A model generated the notes under the pieces. The model made no database searches and was not told the DNA's origin. It saw nothing but the letters and a program-made list of their open reading frames with translations. This document shows positions 1 to 5,856 of a DNA stretch of 5,856 bases, one piece after another (the first letter of the stretch is position 1; each line of letters starts with the position of its first letter). Source of the DNA: an uncultured Streptococcus sp. (GTDB lineage Bacteria > Bacillota > Bacilli > Lactobacillales > Aerococcaceae); NCBI GenBank assembly GCA_916049935.1, contig CAJZJI010000059.1, forward strand, positions 1-5,856, written 5' to 3'. Made by a program: the position numbers and the translations under genes.

Positions 1-1
1 T

Positions 2-385
2 CCATTTGGTTTAATCTGGAGTGGTCTATACTATGTAGTATTCAGATGGTTCATCACTCAATTTAACGTAGCAACTCCAGGTCGTTTAGAAGATTCTTTA
101 GAATCAGATGACAAACCAGTTGTTGAAACACGCGATAGCTTGAAACAAGATAGCGTTCGTATTATCGAAGCTCTAGGTGGAGCAGAAAATATCGAAGACG
201 TAGATGCTTGTATCACTCGTTTACGTGTATCTGTTAAAGACGTTGAAAAAGTAAATAAAGCAACGTTGAAAGATATCGGAGCAGTAGATGTTTTAGATGT
301 TAAAGGTGGTATTCAAGCCATTTACGGTGCGAAAGCAATTCTTTACAAGAACAATATTAACGAAATTTTAGGTGTAGACGACTAG
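2..385 (+). CDS. PTS sugar transporter EIICB, C-terminal part (end of EIIC plus complete EIIB), glucose/glucoside family; 5' truncated by window
   Basis: The frame is open from base 2, so this is the last 127 residues of a longer protein. The TTG at 140 is an internal codon, not a start. Visible residues 1-21 are the end of the membrane EIIC domain. They are followed by TPGR (25-28), the sequence that typically ends EIIC in glucose-superfamily permeases. An acidic linker (about 29-46) leads to an EIIB domain (about 47-127) with the motif DACITRLR. Its Cys70 (codon 209-211) is the expected phosphorylated cysteine, which receives phosphate from EIIA and passes it to the incoming sugar. No EIIA domain follows, which fits the separate EIIA gene at 1342. 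Domain order is therefore C-B. The substrate (glucose, maltose, other glucoside or amino sugar) cannot be settled from this fragment. Family assignment is firm. Confidence 0.93.
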   Translation, partial: PFGLIWSGLYYVVFRWFITQFNVATPGRLEDSLESDDKPVVETRDSLKQDSVRIIEALGGAENIEDVDACITRLRVSVKDVEKVNKATLKDIGAVDVLDVKGGIQAIYGAKAILYKNNINEILGVDD

Positions 386-404
386 TCAGTAAAAACACCT
401 TTTG

Positions 405-445
405 AGATGGACTGGTCCCAAAGATCGGTCCATCTTTTATTTTTT
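405..445 (+). terminator. Rho-independent terminator of the EIICB gene
   Basis: A 13-bp stem (405-417 with 423-435, two G-U wobbles) and a 5-nt loop (CCAAA) are followed by a T-rich run at 435-445. It begins 20 nt after the EIICB stop and separates that gene from the next transcription unit. Confidence 0.92.
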
Positions 446-455
446 GAAAAAAGGC

Positions 456-484
456 AAAATCTTTCCCGGAACCTGTGCTATAAT
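456..484 (+). promoter_or_regulatory. Promoter of the rpiR-type regulator/EIIA operon (extended -10)
   Basis: A perfect TATAAT at 479-484 is preceded by TGTGC, giving an extended -10 (TGn plus a TGTG -16 element). At the usual 17-bp spacing the -35 is poor (AAAATC, 456-461), which is common when the -10 is extended. Transcription would start near 491. The AGGGGAA-type ribosome binding site at 501-506 lies 7-8 nt before the ATG at 514. I see no clear operator palindrome or cre site here. Confidence 0.72.
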
Positions 485-513
485 GAAGCTAGCAATGCAA
501 AGGGGAAAAGGTT

Positions 514-1329
514 ATGTTGTCATTTGAGAAAAAAGTAGCACCGATGATTGAATCGATTTATGATACGTTGACACCGATTGAAAAAACGATTGCCAAATAT
601 TTTCTAGGAGTGATTCCGGAAAATGAATCGTTATCCGCTCAAGAAGTGTCAAAGAGACTCTTCGTTTCGATTCCATCCTTAACACGATTTGCTCAAAAGT
701 GTGGCTATAAAGGATATAGGCAGTTTATTTATGATTATCAAAAAGGGAAGCAAGAAGAGACCAACTTGCATAATGATTTAACCAAGATTGTGTTAGACGA
801 TTATGCAGACCTCTTAACCAAATCCTTCTCGCTCATTAATGAAGCACAGCTGATTCATGTCTGCGACATGCTCAGTAAGGCTAAGCGCGTGTATATCTAC
901 GGGCAAGGAAGTTCAGGATTAGCAGCGCTAGAGATGAAGTTTCGTTTTATGCGCCTCGGGATGATTTGCGAGGCGATTACGGATCTACATACGATGCTGA
1001 TGAACCGCGTATTAGTCGATGAAGATTGCCTTGTGATTGGAATTACGGTGTCTGCCAATGAGAGTGTTGTGAATGCCGTGAATATTGCCAAGCAACAAGG
1101 AGCCAAAACCGTTCTGATTACCTCTAAGAAGAGTGAAGAGTTGCAACAGGATTGTGACGAATTAGTGCTGATTGCGATGAAGAACGCCTTAGAACAAGGA
1201 ACGGCAATTACACCGCAATTTCCAGTACTTGTCATTGTCGATATTTTATATAGTTACTACAAGGAAATCGATAAGGAATGCAAACGCTCGATTTTCTCAA
1301 ATACATTACATGCCATTCAACCAGAATAA
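514..1329 (+). CDS. RpiR/MurR-family transcriptional regulator (HTH + SIS domain)
   Basis: This 271-aa protein has the standard length and two-domain layout of RpiR regulators. The N-terminal HTH_6 domain (about 1-77) includes the helix-turn-helix around 40-70, with the typical VSIPSLTRFAQKCGYKGYRQF-like recognition helix and following segment. A C-terminal SIS domain (about 120-250) starts with VYIYGQGSSG (126-135), the sugar-phosphate binding loop, and continues with a GITVSANESV stretch (176-185) and the GAKTVLIT strand (196-203). Members bind DNA and sense a phosphosugar, acting as repressors or activators of carbohydrate genes. Placement between an EIICB gene and an EIIA gene suggests it controls this PTS, which is inference. 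ATG 514 is preceded by a well-spaced RBS. The EIIA gene follows after 12 nt, with its RBS overlapping this gene's stop, so the two are co-transcribed. Which sugar phosphate it senses is unknown. Confidence 0.93.
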   Translation: MLSFEKKVAPMIESIYDTLTPIEKTIAKYFLGVIPENESLSAQEVSKRLFVSIPSLTRFAQKCGYKGYRQFIYDYQKGKQEETNLHNDLTKIVLDDYADLLTKSFSLINEAQLIHVCDMLSKAKRVYIYGQGSSGLAALEMKFRFMRLGMICEAITDLHTMLMNRVLVDEDCLVIGITVSANESVVNAVNIAKQQGAKTVLITSKKSEELQQDCDELVLIAMKNALEQGTAITPQFPVLVIVDILYSYYKEIDKECKRSIFSNTLHAIQPE

Positions 1330-1341
1330 GGAGACGATAAA

Positions 1342-1836
1342 ATGTTTGGATTTTTTAAAAAGAATCAAGTAGAAAAAGAAGTGCCAGTATTTGCATTAGC
1401 AGGTGGCGAAATTGTTCCCATTACACAAGTGAATGATCCAGTGTTCGCTGGGAAGATGATGGGGGACGGATTTGCGGTCATTCCAGCAAGTGGTGTGATT
1501 ACTTCTCCAGTAAAAGGGGAAGTCGTAAATGTCTTTCCAACACTTCACGCAGTAGGTATTCAAACTGCTGGTGGGTTAGAAGTGCTTGTGCATATGGGAA
1601 TTGATACCGTTGAATTAAAAGGGGGACCTTTTGAAACGACAGTAGCAGTTGGCCAAAAGGTAGATGAACATACCGTGTTATCTACAGTGGACCTAGAAGC
1701 ATTAAAAGAAGCTGGTAAAGATACTGCAATGATGGTTCTATTTACGAATATGGATAAAGTGGAATCTATCTCTATTGCAACAGAAGGAACGGTCACAGGA
1801 AAAGCAGAAGTAGGGAAAGTAACATTAAAAGCTTAA
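1342..1836 (+). CDS. PTS EIIA(Glc)-type phosphocarrier, single-domain
   Basis: This 164-aa soluble protein matches the EIIA-glucose (Crr) family over its full length. The signature VLVHMGIDTVELKG occupies 81-94, and His84 is the residue phosphorylated by HPr. His69 (FPTLHA, 66-70) is the second active-site histidine, and the 15-residue spacing equals that of E. coli Crr (His75/His90). FAGKMMGDGFAVIP (35-48) is another family block. It would pass phosphate to an EIIB such as the one ending at 385, whose protein lacks its own EIIA domain. The start is set by AAGGAG (1328-1333), which overlaps the stop of the regulator gene, with 8 nt to the ATG. In Firmicutes the regulatory role of EIIA(Glc) is usually taken by HPr-Ser-P, so a transport role is the simplest reading. 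It could also serve other EIIA-less permeases in the cell. Confidence 0.95.
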   Translation: MFGFFKKNQVEKEVPVFALAGGEIVPITQVNDPVFAGKMMGDGFAVIPASGVITSPVKGEVVNVFPTLHAVGIQTAGGLEVLVHMGIDTVELKGGPFETTVAVGQKVDEHTVLSTVDLEALKEAGKDTAMMVLFTNMDKVESISIATEGTVTGKAEVGKVTLKA

Positions 1837-1843
1837 TAAAAAA

Positions 1844-1880
1844 AGAATCTCCGCTCAGATTTGAGCGGAGGTTTTCGTTT
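1844..1880. terminator. Bidirectional terminator between the EIIA gene and lexA
   Basis: A perfect 9-bp stem CTCCGCTCA/TGAGCGGAG (1849-1857 with 1862-1870) has a 4-nt loop and can be extended outward by A-T and G-U pairs. T-rich sequence follows on the plus strand (1872-1883). An A run (1836-1844) gives the T run on the minus strand. It lies 12 nt after the EIIA stop and 13 nt after the lexA stop, so it can end both convergent transcripts. Confidence 0.9.
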
Positions 1881-1883
1881 GTT

Positions 1884-2507
1884 TTAGAAAATACGACTGC
1901 GGTATAAGCTAACCACTTTTCCTAAAATCGTACAGTTCGGTAAGATGATAGGGTCCATCGTGTCATTTTCTGGCTCTAGGCGCACATGGTCGCTTTCGAG
2001 ATAGAATCTCTTACAAGTTGCAGTGTCTTCTTCAGTCATCGCAATGACGATTTCACCGTTTGAAGCAGTTGATTGTTTTCGGACAATGACAGAATCGCCA
2101 TCAAAGATACCGGCATTAATCATACTGTCTCCTTTAATACGAAGCATGAATAAATCATCTGCATCGTTTTGTAATTCTGGTGGGATTGGGAAGAAGTCAC
2201 TTGCTTCTTCTACAGCAAGAATTGGTTCACCGGCTGTTACCACACCAAGCATTGGAATCGCCGTTGATTTAGCACCAATGGCCTTTAGACCTGCCATTGT
2301 TAATTCGATGGCACGTGGCTTACTTGGGTCACGTTGAATTAAGCCGTTTTTCTCAAGTCTTGATAAGTGACCATGAACGGTTGAAGTCGAAGAAAGTTGA
2401 ACGGCGTTACAAATTTCACGCACTGTTGGCGGATAACCGTGCTCTTGAACTTCTTTATAAATAAACTGTAATACATCTAATTGTCTAGAATCTTTTAAAT
2501 TTGTCAT
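1884..2507 (-). CDS. lexA: LexA repressor of the SOS response
   Basis: This 207-aa protein is close to B. subtilis LexA (205 aa). An N-terminal winged helix-turn-helix (about 1-70) starts [15 protein letters not shown], and the recognition region [20 protein letters not shown] covers 28-47. The autocleavage site is Ala92-Gly93 in GVVTAGEPI. Ser128 (GDSMI) and Lys166 (ATCKRF) form the peptidase dyad. LexA represses SOS genes and self-cleaves when RecA is activated by DNA damage. The start at 2507 is chosen because AAGGAG lies 8 nt upstream and because family members begin this way. An in-frame ATG 54 nt further upstream lies inside the promoter and SOS box and would add 18 unconserved residues. 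The gene is convergent with the EIIA gene and divergent from the UPF0291 gene. An SOS box over its -35 indicates autoregulation. Confidence 0.97.
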   Translation of the reverse strand: MTNLKDSRQLDVLQFIYKEVQEHGYPPTVREICNAVQLSSTSTVHGHLSRLEKNGLIQRDPSKPRAIELTMAGLKAIGAKSTAIPMLGVVTAGEPILAVEEASDFFPIPPELQNDADDLFMLRIKGDSMINAGIFDGDSVIVRKQSTASNGEIVIAMTEEDTATCKRFYLESDHVRLEPENDTMDPIILPNCTILGKVVSLYRSRIF

Positions 2508-2531
2508 CGGAACATCTCCTTCTTTGAGACT

Positions 2532-2561
2532 AGTGTAACACACTTTGTAAACAGAAATCAA
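2532..2561 (-). promoter_or_regulatory. lexA promoter
   Basis: Read on the minus strand, TTGATT (2561-2556) and TACACT (2537-2532) are separated by 18 bp. GTGT precedes the -10, resembling the TGTG -16 element. The -35 overlaps the 3' end of the SOS box, so bound LexA would block RNA polymerase. Confidence 0.65.
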
Positions 2562-2572
2562 ACAAATGTTCG
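2559..2572. promoter_or_regulatory. SOS box (LexA operator)
   Basis: The minus strand reads CGAACATTTGTTTG, which fits the Gram-positive LexA operator CGAAC-N4-GTTYG at every fixed position. It overlaps the -35 of the lexA promoter and sits about 50-65 bp upstream of the likely start of the divergent UPF0291 gene. LexA autoregulation is therefore well supported. Direct control of the other gene is less certain. Confidence 0.88.
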
Positions 2573-2588
2573 CATGGTAGTCAGATTT

Positions 2589-2618
2589 TTAGGAAAAAAT
2601 GTCGTCTCGTGCTACACT
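2589..2618 (+). promoter_or_regulatory. Probable promoter of the UPF0291 gene
   Basis: The extended -10 is TGCTACACT, with the hexamer at 2613-2618 and TG at 2610-2611. The -35 is weak (TTAGGA, 2589-2594, at 18-bp spacing). The start site would be near 2625, giving a leader of about 17-25 nt. It is divergent from the lexA promoter. Confidence 0.55.
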
Positions 2619-2627
2619 AGGAGACGA
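2602..2627. repeat. Perfect 7-bp inverted repeat bracketing the UPF0291-gene -10 box
   Basis: TCGTCTC (2602-2608) and GAGACGA (2621-2627) are exact reverse complements separated by 12 bp that contain the -10 hexamer. Inside, GTG (2609-2611) and CAC (2615-2617) could extend pairing with a 3-nt bulge. The position over the core promoter suggests an operator, but no regulator is identified. Chance occurrence is possible. Confidence 0.5.
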
Positions 2628-2641
2628 AGCCAAGGAAAGGA

Positions 2642-2899
2642 ATGACAAAAATGTTATCAGAAGAAAAATTAAACCGTATTAATGAATTAGCGAAAAAGAA
2701 AAAAGAAGGAAAATTAACTCCAACGGAAGAAAAAGAACAACAACTCTTACGTCAAGAGTATTTAGAAGCATTTCGTGGAGGCATGCGTAATCACATCGAA
2801 GGATTAAAAATCGTCGATGAAGAAGGAAATGACGTGACTCCAGATAAACTAAAAGCGATTCAAAAAGAAAAAGGATTGCATAACCGCGACGCAGAATAG
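2642..2899 (+). CDS. ynzC: UPF0291 / DUF896 family protein, YnzC-like
   Basis: This small, highly charged soluble protein (85 aa) has the UPF0291 hallmarks [12 protein letters not shown] (12-23), [12 protein letters not shown] (36-47) and DVTPDKL (64-70). The B. subtilis homologue YnzC sits in the SOS operon beside lexA, and its NMR structure is an N-terminal helical hairpin with a flexible tail. Its biochemical role is unknown. Two starts are possible: ATG 2642 and ATG 2651. The purine-rich AAGGAAAGGA (2632-2641) abuts the first ATG but is ideally spaced for the second, and many relatives begin MLS.EK, matching the second. The true protein may therefore have 82 residues. The gene is transcribed divergently from lexA and ends in its own terminator, so it is probably monocistronic. 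Family assignment is firm; the gene symbol follows homology and synteny. Confidence 0.93.
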   Translation: MTKMLSEEKLNRINELAKKKKEGKLTPTEEKEQQLLRQEYLEAFRGGMRNHIEGLKIVDEEGNDVTPDKLKAIQKEKGLHNRDAE

Positions 2900-2906
2900 A
2901 TGAGAG

Positions 2907-2936
2907 AAGGCTGAAAATTTCAGCCTTTTTATTTTT
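2907..2936 (+). terminator. Rho-independent terminator of the UPF0291 gene
   Basis: A 9-bp stem AAGGCTGAA/TTCAGCCTT (2907-2915 with 2919-2927) has a 3-nt loop and is followed by TTTTTATTTTT. It begins 7 nt after the stop codon and separates this gene from tkt. Confidence 0.9.
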
Positions 2937-3022
2937 GCAAAATATGCTAAAACCATGAAAGAAATATGTGTTTTGCAAGGGTTTACTATGTTTTATTTAT
3001 CATAAAAATAACGGTTGCAAAA
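2933..3022. repeat. Three TTTTGCAA-type sites upstream of tkt
   Basis: A 10-bp perfect palindrome TTTTGCAAAA lies at 2933-2942, TTTTGCAA at 2971-2978, and its exact reverse complement TTGCAAAA at 3015-3022. Centres are 38 and 42 bp apart, about four helical turns each. The last copy overlaps the tkt -35. They may be binding sites for an unknown regulator. The A/T-rich background raises the odds of chance matches. Confidence 0.4.
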
Positions 3023-3043
3023 GCAGTCTTGGATTAGTAAAAT
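3015..3043 (+). promoter_or_regulatory. tkt promoter
   Basis: TTGCAA (3015-3020) and TAAAAT (3038-3043) are separated by exactly 17 bp, a good sigma-A-type match. Transcription would start near 3050. The short leader can form a 4-5 bp hairpin TTCC-GAAA-GGAA (3055-3066) with a GNRA-type loop before the RBS. No riboswitch is recognisable. Confidence 0.75.
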
Positions 3044-3090
3044 AGAAGAGTAAGTTCCGAAAGGAATCAATATATTTAAGGAGTGATTGT

Positions 3091-5085
3091 ATGTTTGATA
3101 AAACCGATCAACTAGCAGTGAATACAATTCGTACACTAAGTATGGATGCCATTCAAGCTGCGAATTCAGGACACCCTGGACTACCAATGGGTGCTGCACC
3201 AATGGCTTATGTTCTTTGGTCTAAATATTTGAAAGTAAACCCAAAACGTTCTACTTGGGTCGATCGCGATCGCTTTGTATTATCAGCAGGTCATGGATCT
3301 GCAATGTTATATGCTTTATTACATTTATCAGGCTATGACTTATCAATTGAAGATGTGAAAAACTTCCGTCAACTTGGAAGTAAAACACCTGGACACCCAG
3401 AAGTACATGACACGGATGGGGTAGATGCAACAACGGGTCCCCTTGGCCAAGGGTTCGCTAATGCTGTTGGGATGGCCATGGCTGAAGCGCACCTAGCTGC
3501 AAAATTCAACCGTGAAGGCTACCCAGTAGTTGACCACCACACTTATGTATTATGTGGTGACGGGGACTTAATGGAAGGTATTTCTTATGAGGCAGCATCT
3601 TTAGCTGGAACATTGAAATTAAACAAATTAATCGTGTTATACGATTCAAATGACATCTGCTTAGATGGTCCATTAAATAAAGTGTTCACTGAAGACGTGA
3701 AGAAACGCTTCAAAGGTTTAGGCTGGAATTATATCCGTGTTGAAGATGGAAATGATTTAGACGAAATCGCTGAAGCTATCGAAGAAGCACAATGCCAAAA
3801 AGAAAAACCAACGATTATCGAAGTGAAAACCATCATTGGTTACGGTGCTCCAAACCAAGGAACAAATAAAGTTCACGGAGCTCCTTTAGGACCTGACGGC
3901 ATTGCTTCTACAAAAGCAAACTACGGATGGGAATATGGCCCATTTGAAGTGCCAGAAGAAGTGCAACACCGTTTCGACAAATTATTAGTGCAAACAGGTG
4001 AAAATGACTACAACGAATGGAAAACTTTATTCGACGACTATAAACAAGCTTATCCAGAACTTGCAAAGGAATTCGAAGATAGCTTTGCAGAAAACATCGA
4101 AGTCGACTTAGAAAAAGTATTACCTTCATACGAATTTGGTAGCCCAGCAATGGCTTCTCGTGTAACAAGTCAAGCTGCGATTCAAGAATTAGGAAAACAC
4201 ATTCCATTCTTCTGGGGTGGATCTGCGGACCTTTCTTCATCAAACAACACAATGAACAAAGCAGACAGCGACTTCTCACACGAAAATTACGGTGGAAGAA
4301 ACATCTGGTTTGGGGTTCGTGAATTTGCGATGGGAGCTGCGATGAACGGTATGCTTCTTCATGGAGGTAACCGTGTATACGGAGGTACATTCTTCGTGTT
4401 CGCAGATTACTTAAAAGCAGCAATGCGTGTTGCGGCAATCTCTCACTTACCAGCTATTTATGTGTATACACATGACTCGATTGCGGTTGGGGAAGATGGA
4501 CCAACGCATGAACCAATCGAACAATTAGCAGCGTTCCGTGCAACTCCAAACTTAAACGTGATTCGTCCTGCTGATGGTAACGAAGTATCTGCTGCGTGGA
4601 AAGTAGCTGTAGAAGCAAAAGACCGTCCAACAGTATTAGTATTCTCACGTCAAAACTTACCAGTTCTTGAACACTCAAAAGAACTAGCTTACGAAGGTGT
4701 GAAACGTGGGGCATATGTGGTTAGCCCACAAAAATGCGATACTCCAGAAGGTATCTTGATTGCGACAGGTTCTGAAGTGGCGCTTGCCATTGAAGCGCAA
4801 AAAGTTCTTGCCGAAGAAGGGATTGATGTATCTGTTGTATCAATGCCATCCATGAACTTGTTCGAAGAACAACCAAAAGAATATCGCGAATCAGTATTAC
4901 CAAGCGATGTTCGTAAACGTGTAGCCGTTGAAATGGGCGCAAGTTTCGGATGGGGTCAATACGTTGGCCTTGATGGGGCAACTGTGACAATCGACCGTTT
5001 CGGTTTATCAGGTAACGGAAACAAAGTCATGGAAACATTAGGATTCACTGTAGAAAATGTAGTGAATACATTTAAATCTTTATAA
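3091..5085 (+). CDS. tkt: Transketolase
   Basis: This thiamine-diphosphate enzyme of the non-oxidative pentose phosphate pathway moves two-carbon units from ketoses (xylulose 5-phosphate) to aldoses (ribose 5-phosphate, erythrose 4-phosphate) in the cytoplasm. Its 664 aa is full length. Visible key residues include His28 (SGHPG), His68 (AGHGS) and the cofactor/Mg motif GDGDLMEG (156-163), whose Asp157 pairs with Asn187. Others are His262 (HGAP), Glu411 (VREFAM, the glutamate that activates the cofactor), His461, His473 (GPTHEP) and Arg520. These align almost one-to-one with E. coli TktA positions. Domain order is the TPP-binding PP domain (about 1-320), the Pyr domain (about 350-520) and the C-terminal domain (about 540-664). 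AAGGAG at 3078-3083, 7 nt before the ATG, sets the start. It has its own promoter and terminator. Its place after lexA and the ynzC-like gene matches Bacillus gene order. Nothing appears damaged. Confidence 0.98.
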   Translation: MFDKTDQLAVNTIRTLSMDAIQAANSGHPGLPMGAAPMAYVLWSKYLKVNPKRSTWVDRDRFVLSAGHGSAMLYALLHLSGYDLSIEDVKNFRQLGSKTPGHPEVHDTDGVDATTGPLGQGFANAVGMAMAEAHLAAKFNREGYPVVDHHTYVLCGDGDLMEGISYEAASLAGTLKLNKLIVLYDSNDICLDGPLNKVFTEDVKKRFKGLGWNYIRVEDGNDLDEIAEAIEEAQCQKEKPTIIEVKTIIGYGAPNQGTNKVHGAPLGPDGIASTKANYGWEYGPFEVPEEVQHRFDKLLVQTGENDYNEWKTLFDDYKQAYPELAKEFEDSFAENIEVDLEKVLPSYEFGSPAMASRVTSQAAIQELGKHIPFFWGGSADLSSSNNTMNKADSDFSHENYGGRNIWFGVREFAMGAAMNGMLLHGGNRVYGGTFFVFADYLKAAMRVAAISHLPAIYVYTHDSIAVGEDGPTHEPIEQLAAFRATPNLNVIRPADGNEVSAAWKVAVEAKDRPTVLVFSRQNLPVLEHSKELAYEGVKRGAYVVSPQKCDTPEGILIATGSEVALAIEAQKVLAEEGIDVSVVSMPSMNLFEEQPKEYRESVLPSDVRKRVAVEMGASFGWGQYVGLDGATVTIDRFGLSGNGNKVMETLGFTVENVVNTFKSL

Positions 5086-5099
5086 AAATAAGTTAAAAT
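5071..5099 (+). promoter_or_regulatory. Candidate promoter for azlC overlapping the tkt 3' end
   Basis: TTTAAA (5071-5076, inside the last tkt codons) and TAAAAT (5094-5099) are 17 bp apart. The predicted start, near 5106, falls inside the left arm of the tkt terminator hairpin. Such an A/T-rich match could be chance. It is listed because no other promoter space exists between the terminator and azlC. Confidence 0.35.
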
Positions 5100-5102
5100 A
5101 AG

Positions 5103-5149
5103 AGATTGAAGGTCTGGGTATATCAGGCTTTCAATCTTTTTTTGTTTTT
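5103..5149 (+). terminator. Rho-independent terminator after tkt
   Basis: A 14-bp stem (5103-5116 with 5124-5137, two G-U wobbles) has a loop of about 7 nt and is followed by TTTTTTTGTTTTT (5137-5149). The T run ends one base before the azlC Shine-Dalgarno sequence, so it could also act as an attenuator for azlC. Confidence 0.9.
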
Positions 5150-5159
5150 AGGAGAATGT

Positions 5160-5856
5160 ATGAAAGAATTAAAACAGGCATTTACAATTAGTTTACCCAT
5201 CTGTTTCGGGTATGTCTTTTTAGGAATTGCATTTGCACTTCTGATGTCTCAAGAAGGATTTCCTGCTTGGGCTTCTATTTTTTCAAGTCTATTTGTTTAT
5301 GCTGGTTCCATGCAATTTGCCCTTGTCTCATTTATGAGTGCAGGGATGAGTTTTTGGATGATTGCCTTAATGACTTTATTTATTAATGCCAGAATGCTAT
5401 TTTACGGCGTTAGCTTTATTGAGGAATTTAAAAAGTTGGGGTGGAAGGCTTTTTATTTAATCTTCGCCTTATCGGATGAAACATTCTCGTTATTAGTGGG
5501 GATGAAACAAACAAAAACTGAAGGCAATGAGAACGTTATGGTCTATGTTGGGCTCTTGAACCATTTCTATTGGATTCTTGGCACAGTCATTGGAGTTGTT
5601 ATCGGCGAATTCCTTCCGTTTTCAACAAAGGGCATCGATTTTTCTATGACGGCACTCTTTGTGGTGATTCTCGTGAACCAATTGAAAAAGGCAGACCGCT
5701 ATTTCCCATTTATCATTGGGGGAGTGAGTGCGATTTTCTGGTTGATTTTTGTTGGAAAACAGTATTTTCTTGTGTGCGCATTAGCCACGACGATGATTGG
5801 ATTAATTGCAATCTTCGAACGTGAGAAACTACAAATGAAGGAGGAAGAAAATGAGT
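5160..5856 (+). CDS. azlC: AzlC-family branched-chain amino acid exporter, large subunit (3' end cut by window)
   Basis: The frame is open from ATG 5160 to the window end: 232 residues, close to the usual full length, so only the extreme C-terminus should be missing. The protein is an integral membrane protein with hydrophobic segments at about 10-29, 36-58, 62-84, 128-150, 160-174, 183-199 and 202-219. Family blocks are FVYAGSMQFAL (45-55), FINARMLFYGVS (74-85) and ALSDETFSL (103-111). AzlC works with the small membrane protein AzlD to export branched-chain amino acids or analogues. The substrate here is inferred from the family. The start is set by AGGAG (5150-5154), 5 nt upstream. An ATG at 5156 in another frame stops quickly. 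The tkt terminator lies directly upstream. The tail after 219 is charged (EREKLQMKEEENE) and overlaps the likely azlD start. Confidence 0.92.
   Translation, partial: MKELKQAFTISLPICFGYVFLGIAFALLMSQEGFPAWASIFSSLFVYAGSMQFALVSFMSAGMSFWMIALMTLFINARMLFYGVSFIEEFKKLGWKAFYLIFALSDETFSLLVGMKQTKTEGNENVMVYVGLLNHFYWILGTVIGVVIGEFLPFSTKGIDFSMTALFVVILVNQLKKADRYFPFIIGGVSAIFWLIFVGKQYFLVCALATTMIGLIAIFEREKLQMKEEENE
5851..5856 (+). CDS. azlD: Probable start of AzlD-family partner subunit (only two codons in window)
   Basis: ATG AGT at the window end is preceded by AAGGAGGA (5838-5845) at good spacing. It is in a different frame from azlC and overlaps its end. Overlapping azlC-azlD pairs are the rule for this exporter. 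The identity is inferred from context alone. Confidence 0.5.

Noticed and set aside
140..385. Stand-alone 81-residue EIIB protein starting at TTG 140
   Set aside because: The frame is open upstream to the window edge and encodes the end of EIIC plus a linker, so EIIB is fused. There is no RBS before 140.
897..1235. 112-residue minus-strand frame inside the rpiR-type gene
   Set aside because: It lies entirely antisense to the conserved SIS domain, with no RBS and no recognisable family.
2508..2561. Longer LexA starting at 2561
   Set aside because: The 18 extra residues are unlike the LexA family, would cover the promoter and SOS box, and lack an RBS. The start at 2507 has AAGGAG at 8 nt.
3006..3022. 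Possible cre (CcpA) site around ACGGTTGCA before tkt
   Set aside because: Only the right half resembles the consensus. The left half lacks the TG and the symmetry needed.
2679..3202. Minus-strand frames across the UPF0291 gene and the tkt promoter
   Set aside because: They run through a terminator and promoter and oppose conserved genes. Their hydrophobic character comes from A-rich codons read backwards.
3908..4438. 176-residue open frame on the minus strand inside tkt
   Set aside because: It is a shadow of the strongly conserved tkt frame with biased composition, no RBS and no recognisable domain. The other antisense frames within tkt were rejected for the same reason.
5570..5824. 84-residue plus-strand frame overlapping azlC
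   Set aside because: The azlC frame is continuous and matches the family throughout, so this frame is an out-of-register shadow.

Overview
The window is chromosomal DNA from a low-GC Gram-positive bacterium (Firmicutes). The evidence is A/T-rich codon use, strong AAGGAG-type ribosome binding sites, sigma-A-like promoters with extended -10 boxes, hairpin-plus-T-run terminators, a Bacillus-type LexA with a CGAAC-N4-GTTYG SOS box, and a glucose-family PTS. The gene set fits Lactobacillales, perhaps a relative of Enterococcaceae or Carnobacteriaceae. A LexA of this type argues against most streptococci. The genus is a guess, because no marker gene is present.

Left block (1-1880): the C-terminal end of a PTS EIICB permease with an intact EIIB phosphorylation site, closed by a strong terminator. 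A separate promoter then drives a two-gene operon: an RpiR-family sugar-phosphate-sensing regulator and, 12 nt later, a free-standing EIIA(Glc)-type phosphocarrier. The visible EIICB ends without an EIIA domain, so the three genes plausibly form one sugar-uptake module in which EIIA phosphorylates EIIB and the RpiR protein senses a sugar phosphate. The substrate cannot be read from this sequence. A bidirectional terminator separates this block from the convergent lexA.

Middle block (1884-2936): lexA on the minus strand, and a divergent UPF0291/YnzC-family gene on the plus strand. They share a 134-bp intergenic region with one near-consensus SOS box overlapping the lexA -35. In Bacillus subtilis this locus reads lexA / yneA-yneB-ynzC-tkt. 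Here the order lexA/ynzC/tkt is kept, but yneA and yneB are absent, so the SOS cell-division inhibitor has been lost from its usual place. The two divergent promoters carry near-identical -10 regions in inverted orientation. A 7-bp inverted repeat brackets the -10 of the ynzC-like gene.

Right block (2937-5856): a complete 664-aa transketolase gene with a good promoter, a 5' region carrying three TTTTGCAA-type sites, and a strong terminator. Directly after the terminator come an AzlC-family branched-chain amino acid exporter subunit and, by inference from an overlapping RBS and ATG at the window edge, the first codons of its AzlD partner.

Most of the window is ordinary housekeeping sequence. 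I found no convincing undescribed system. The points worth a second look are the slimmed-down SOS locus, the architecture of the divergent promoters, the repeated TTTTGCAA sites before tkt, and the unusual terminator/promoter arrangement before azlC.
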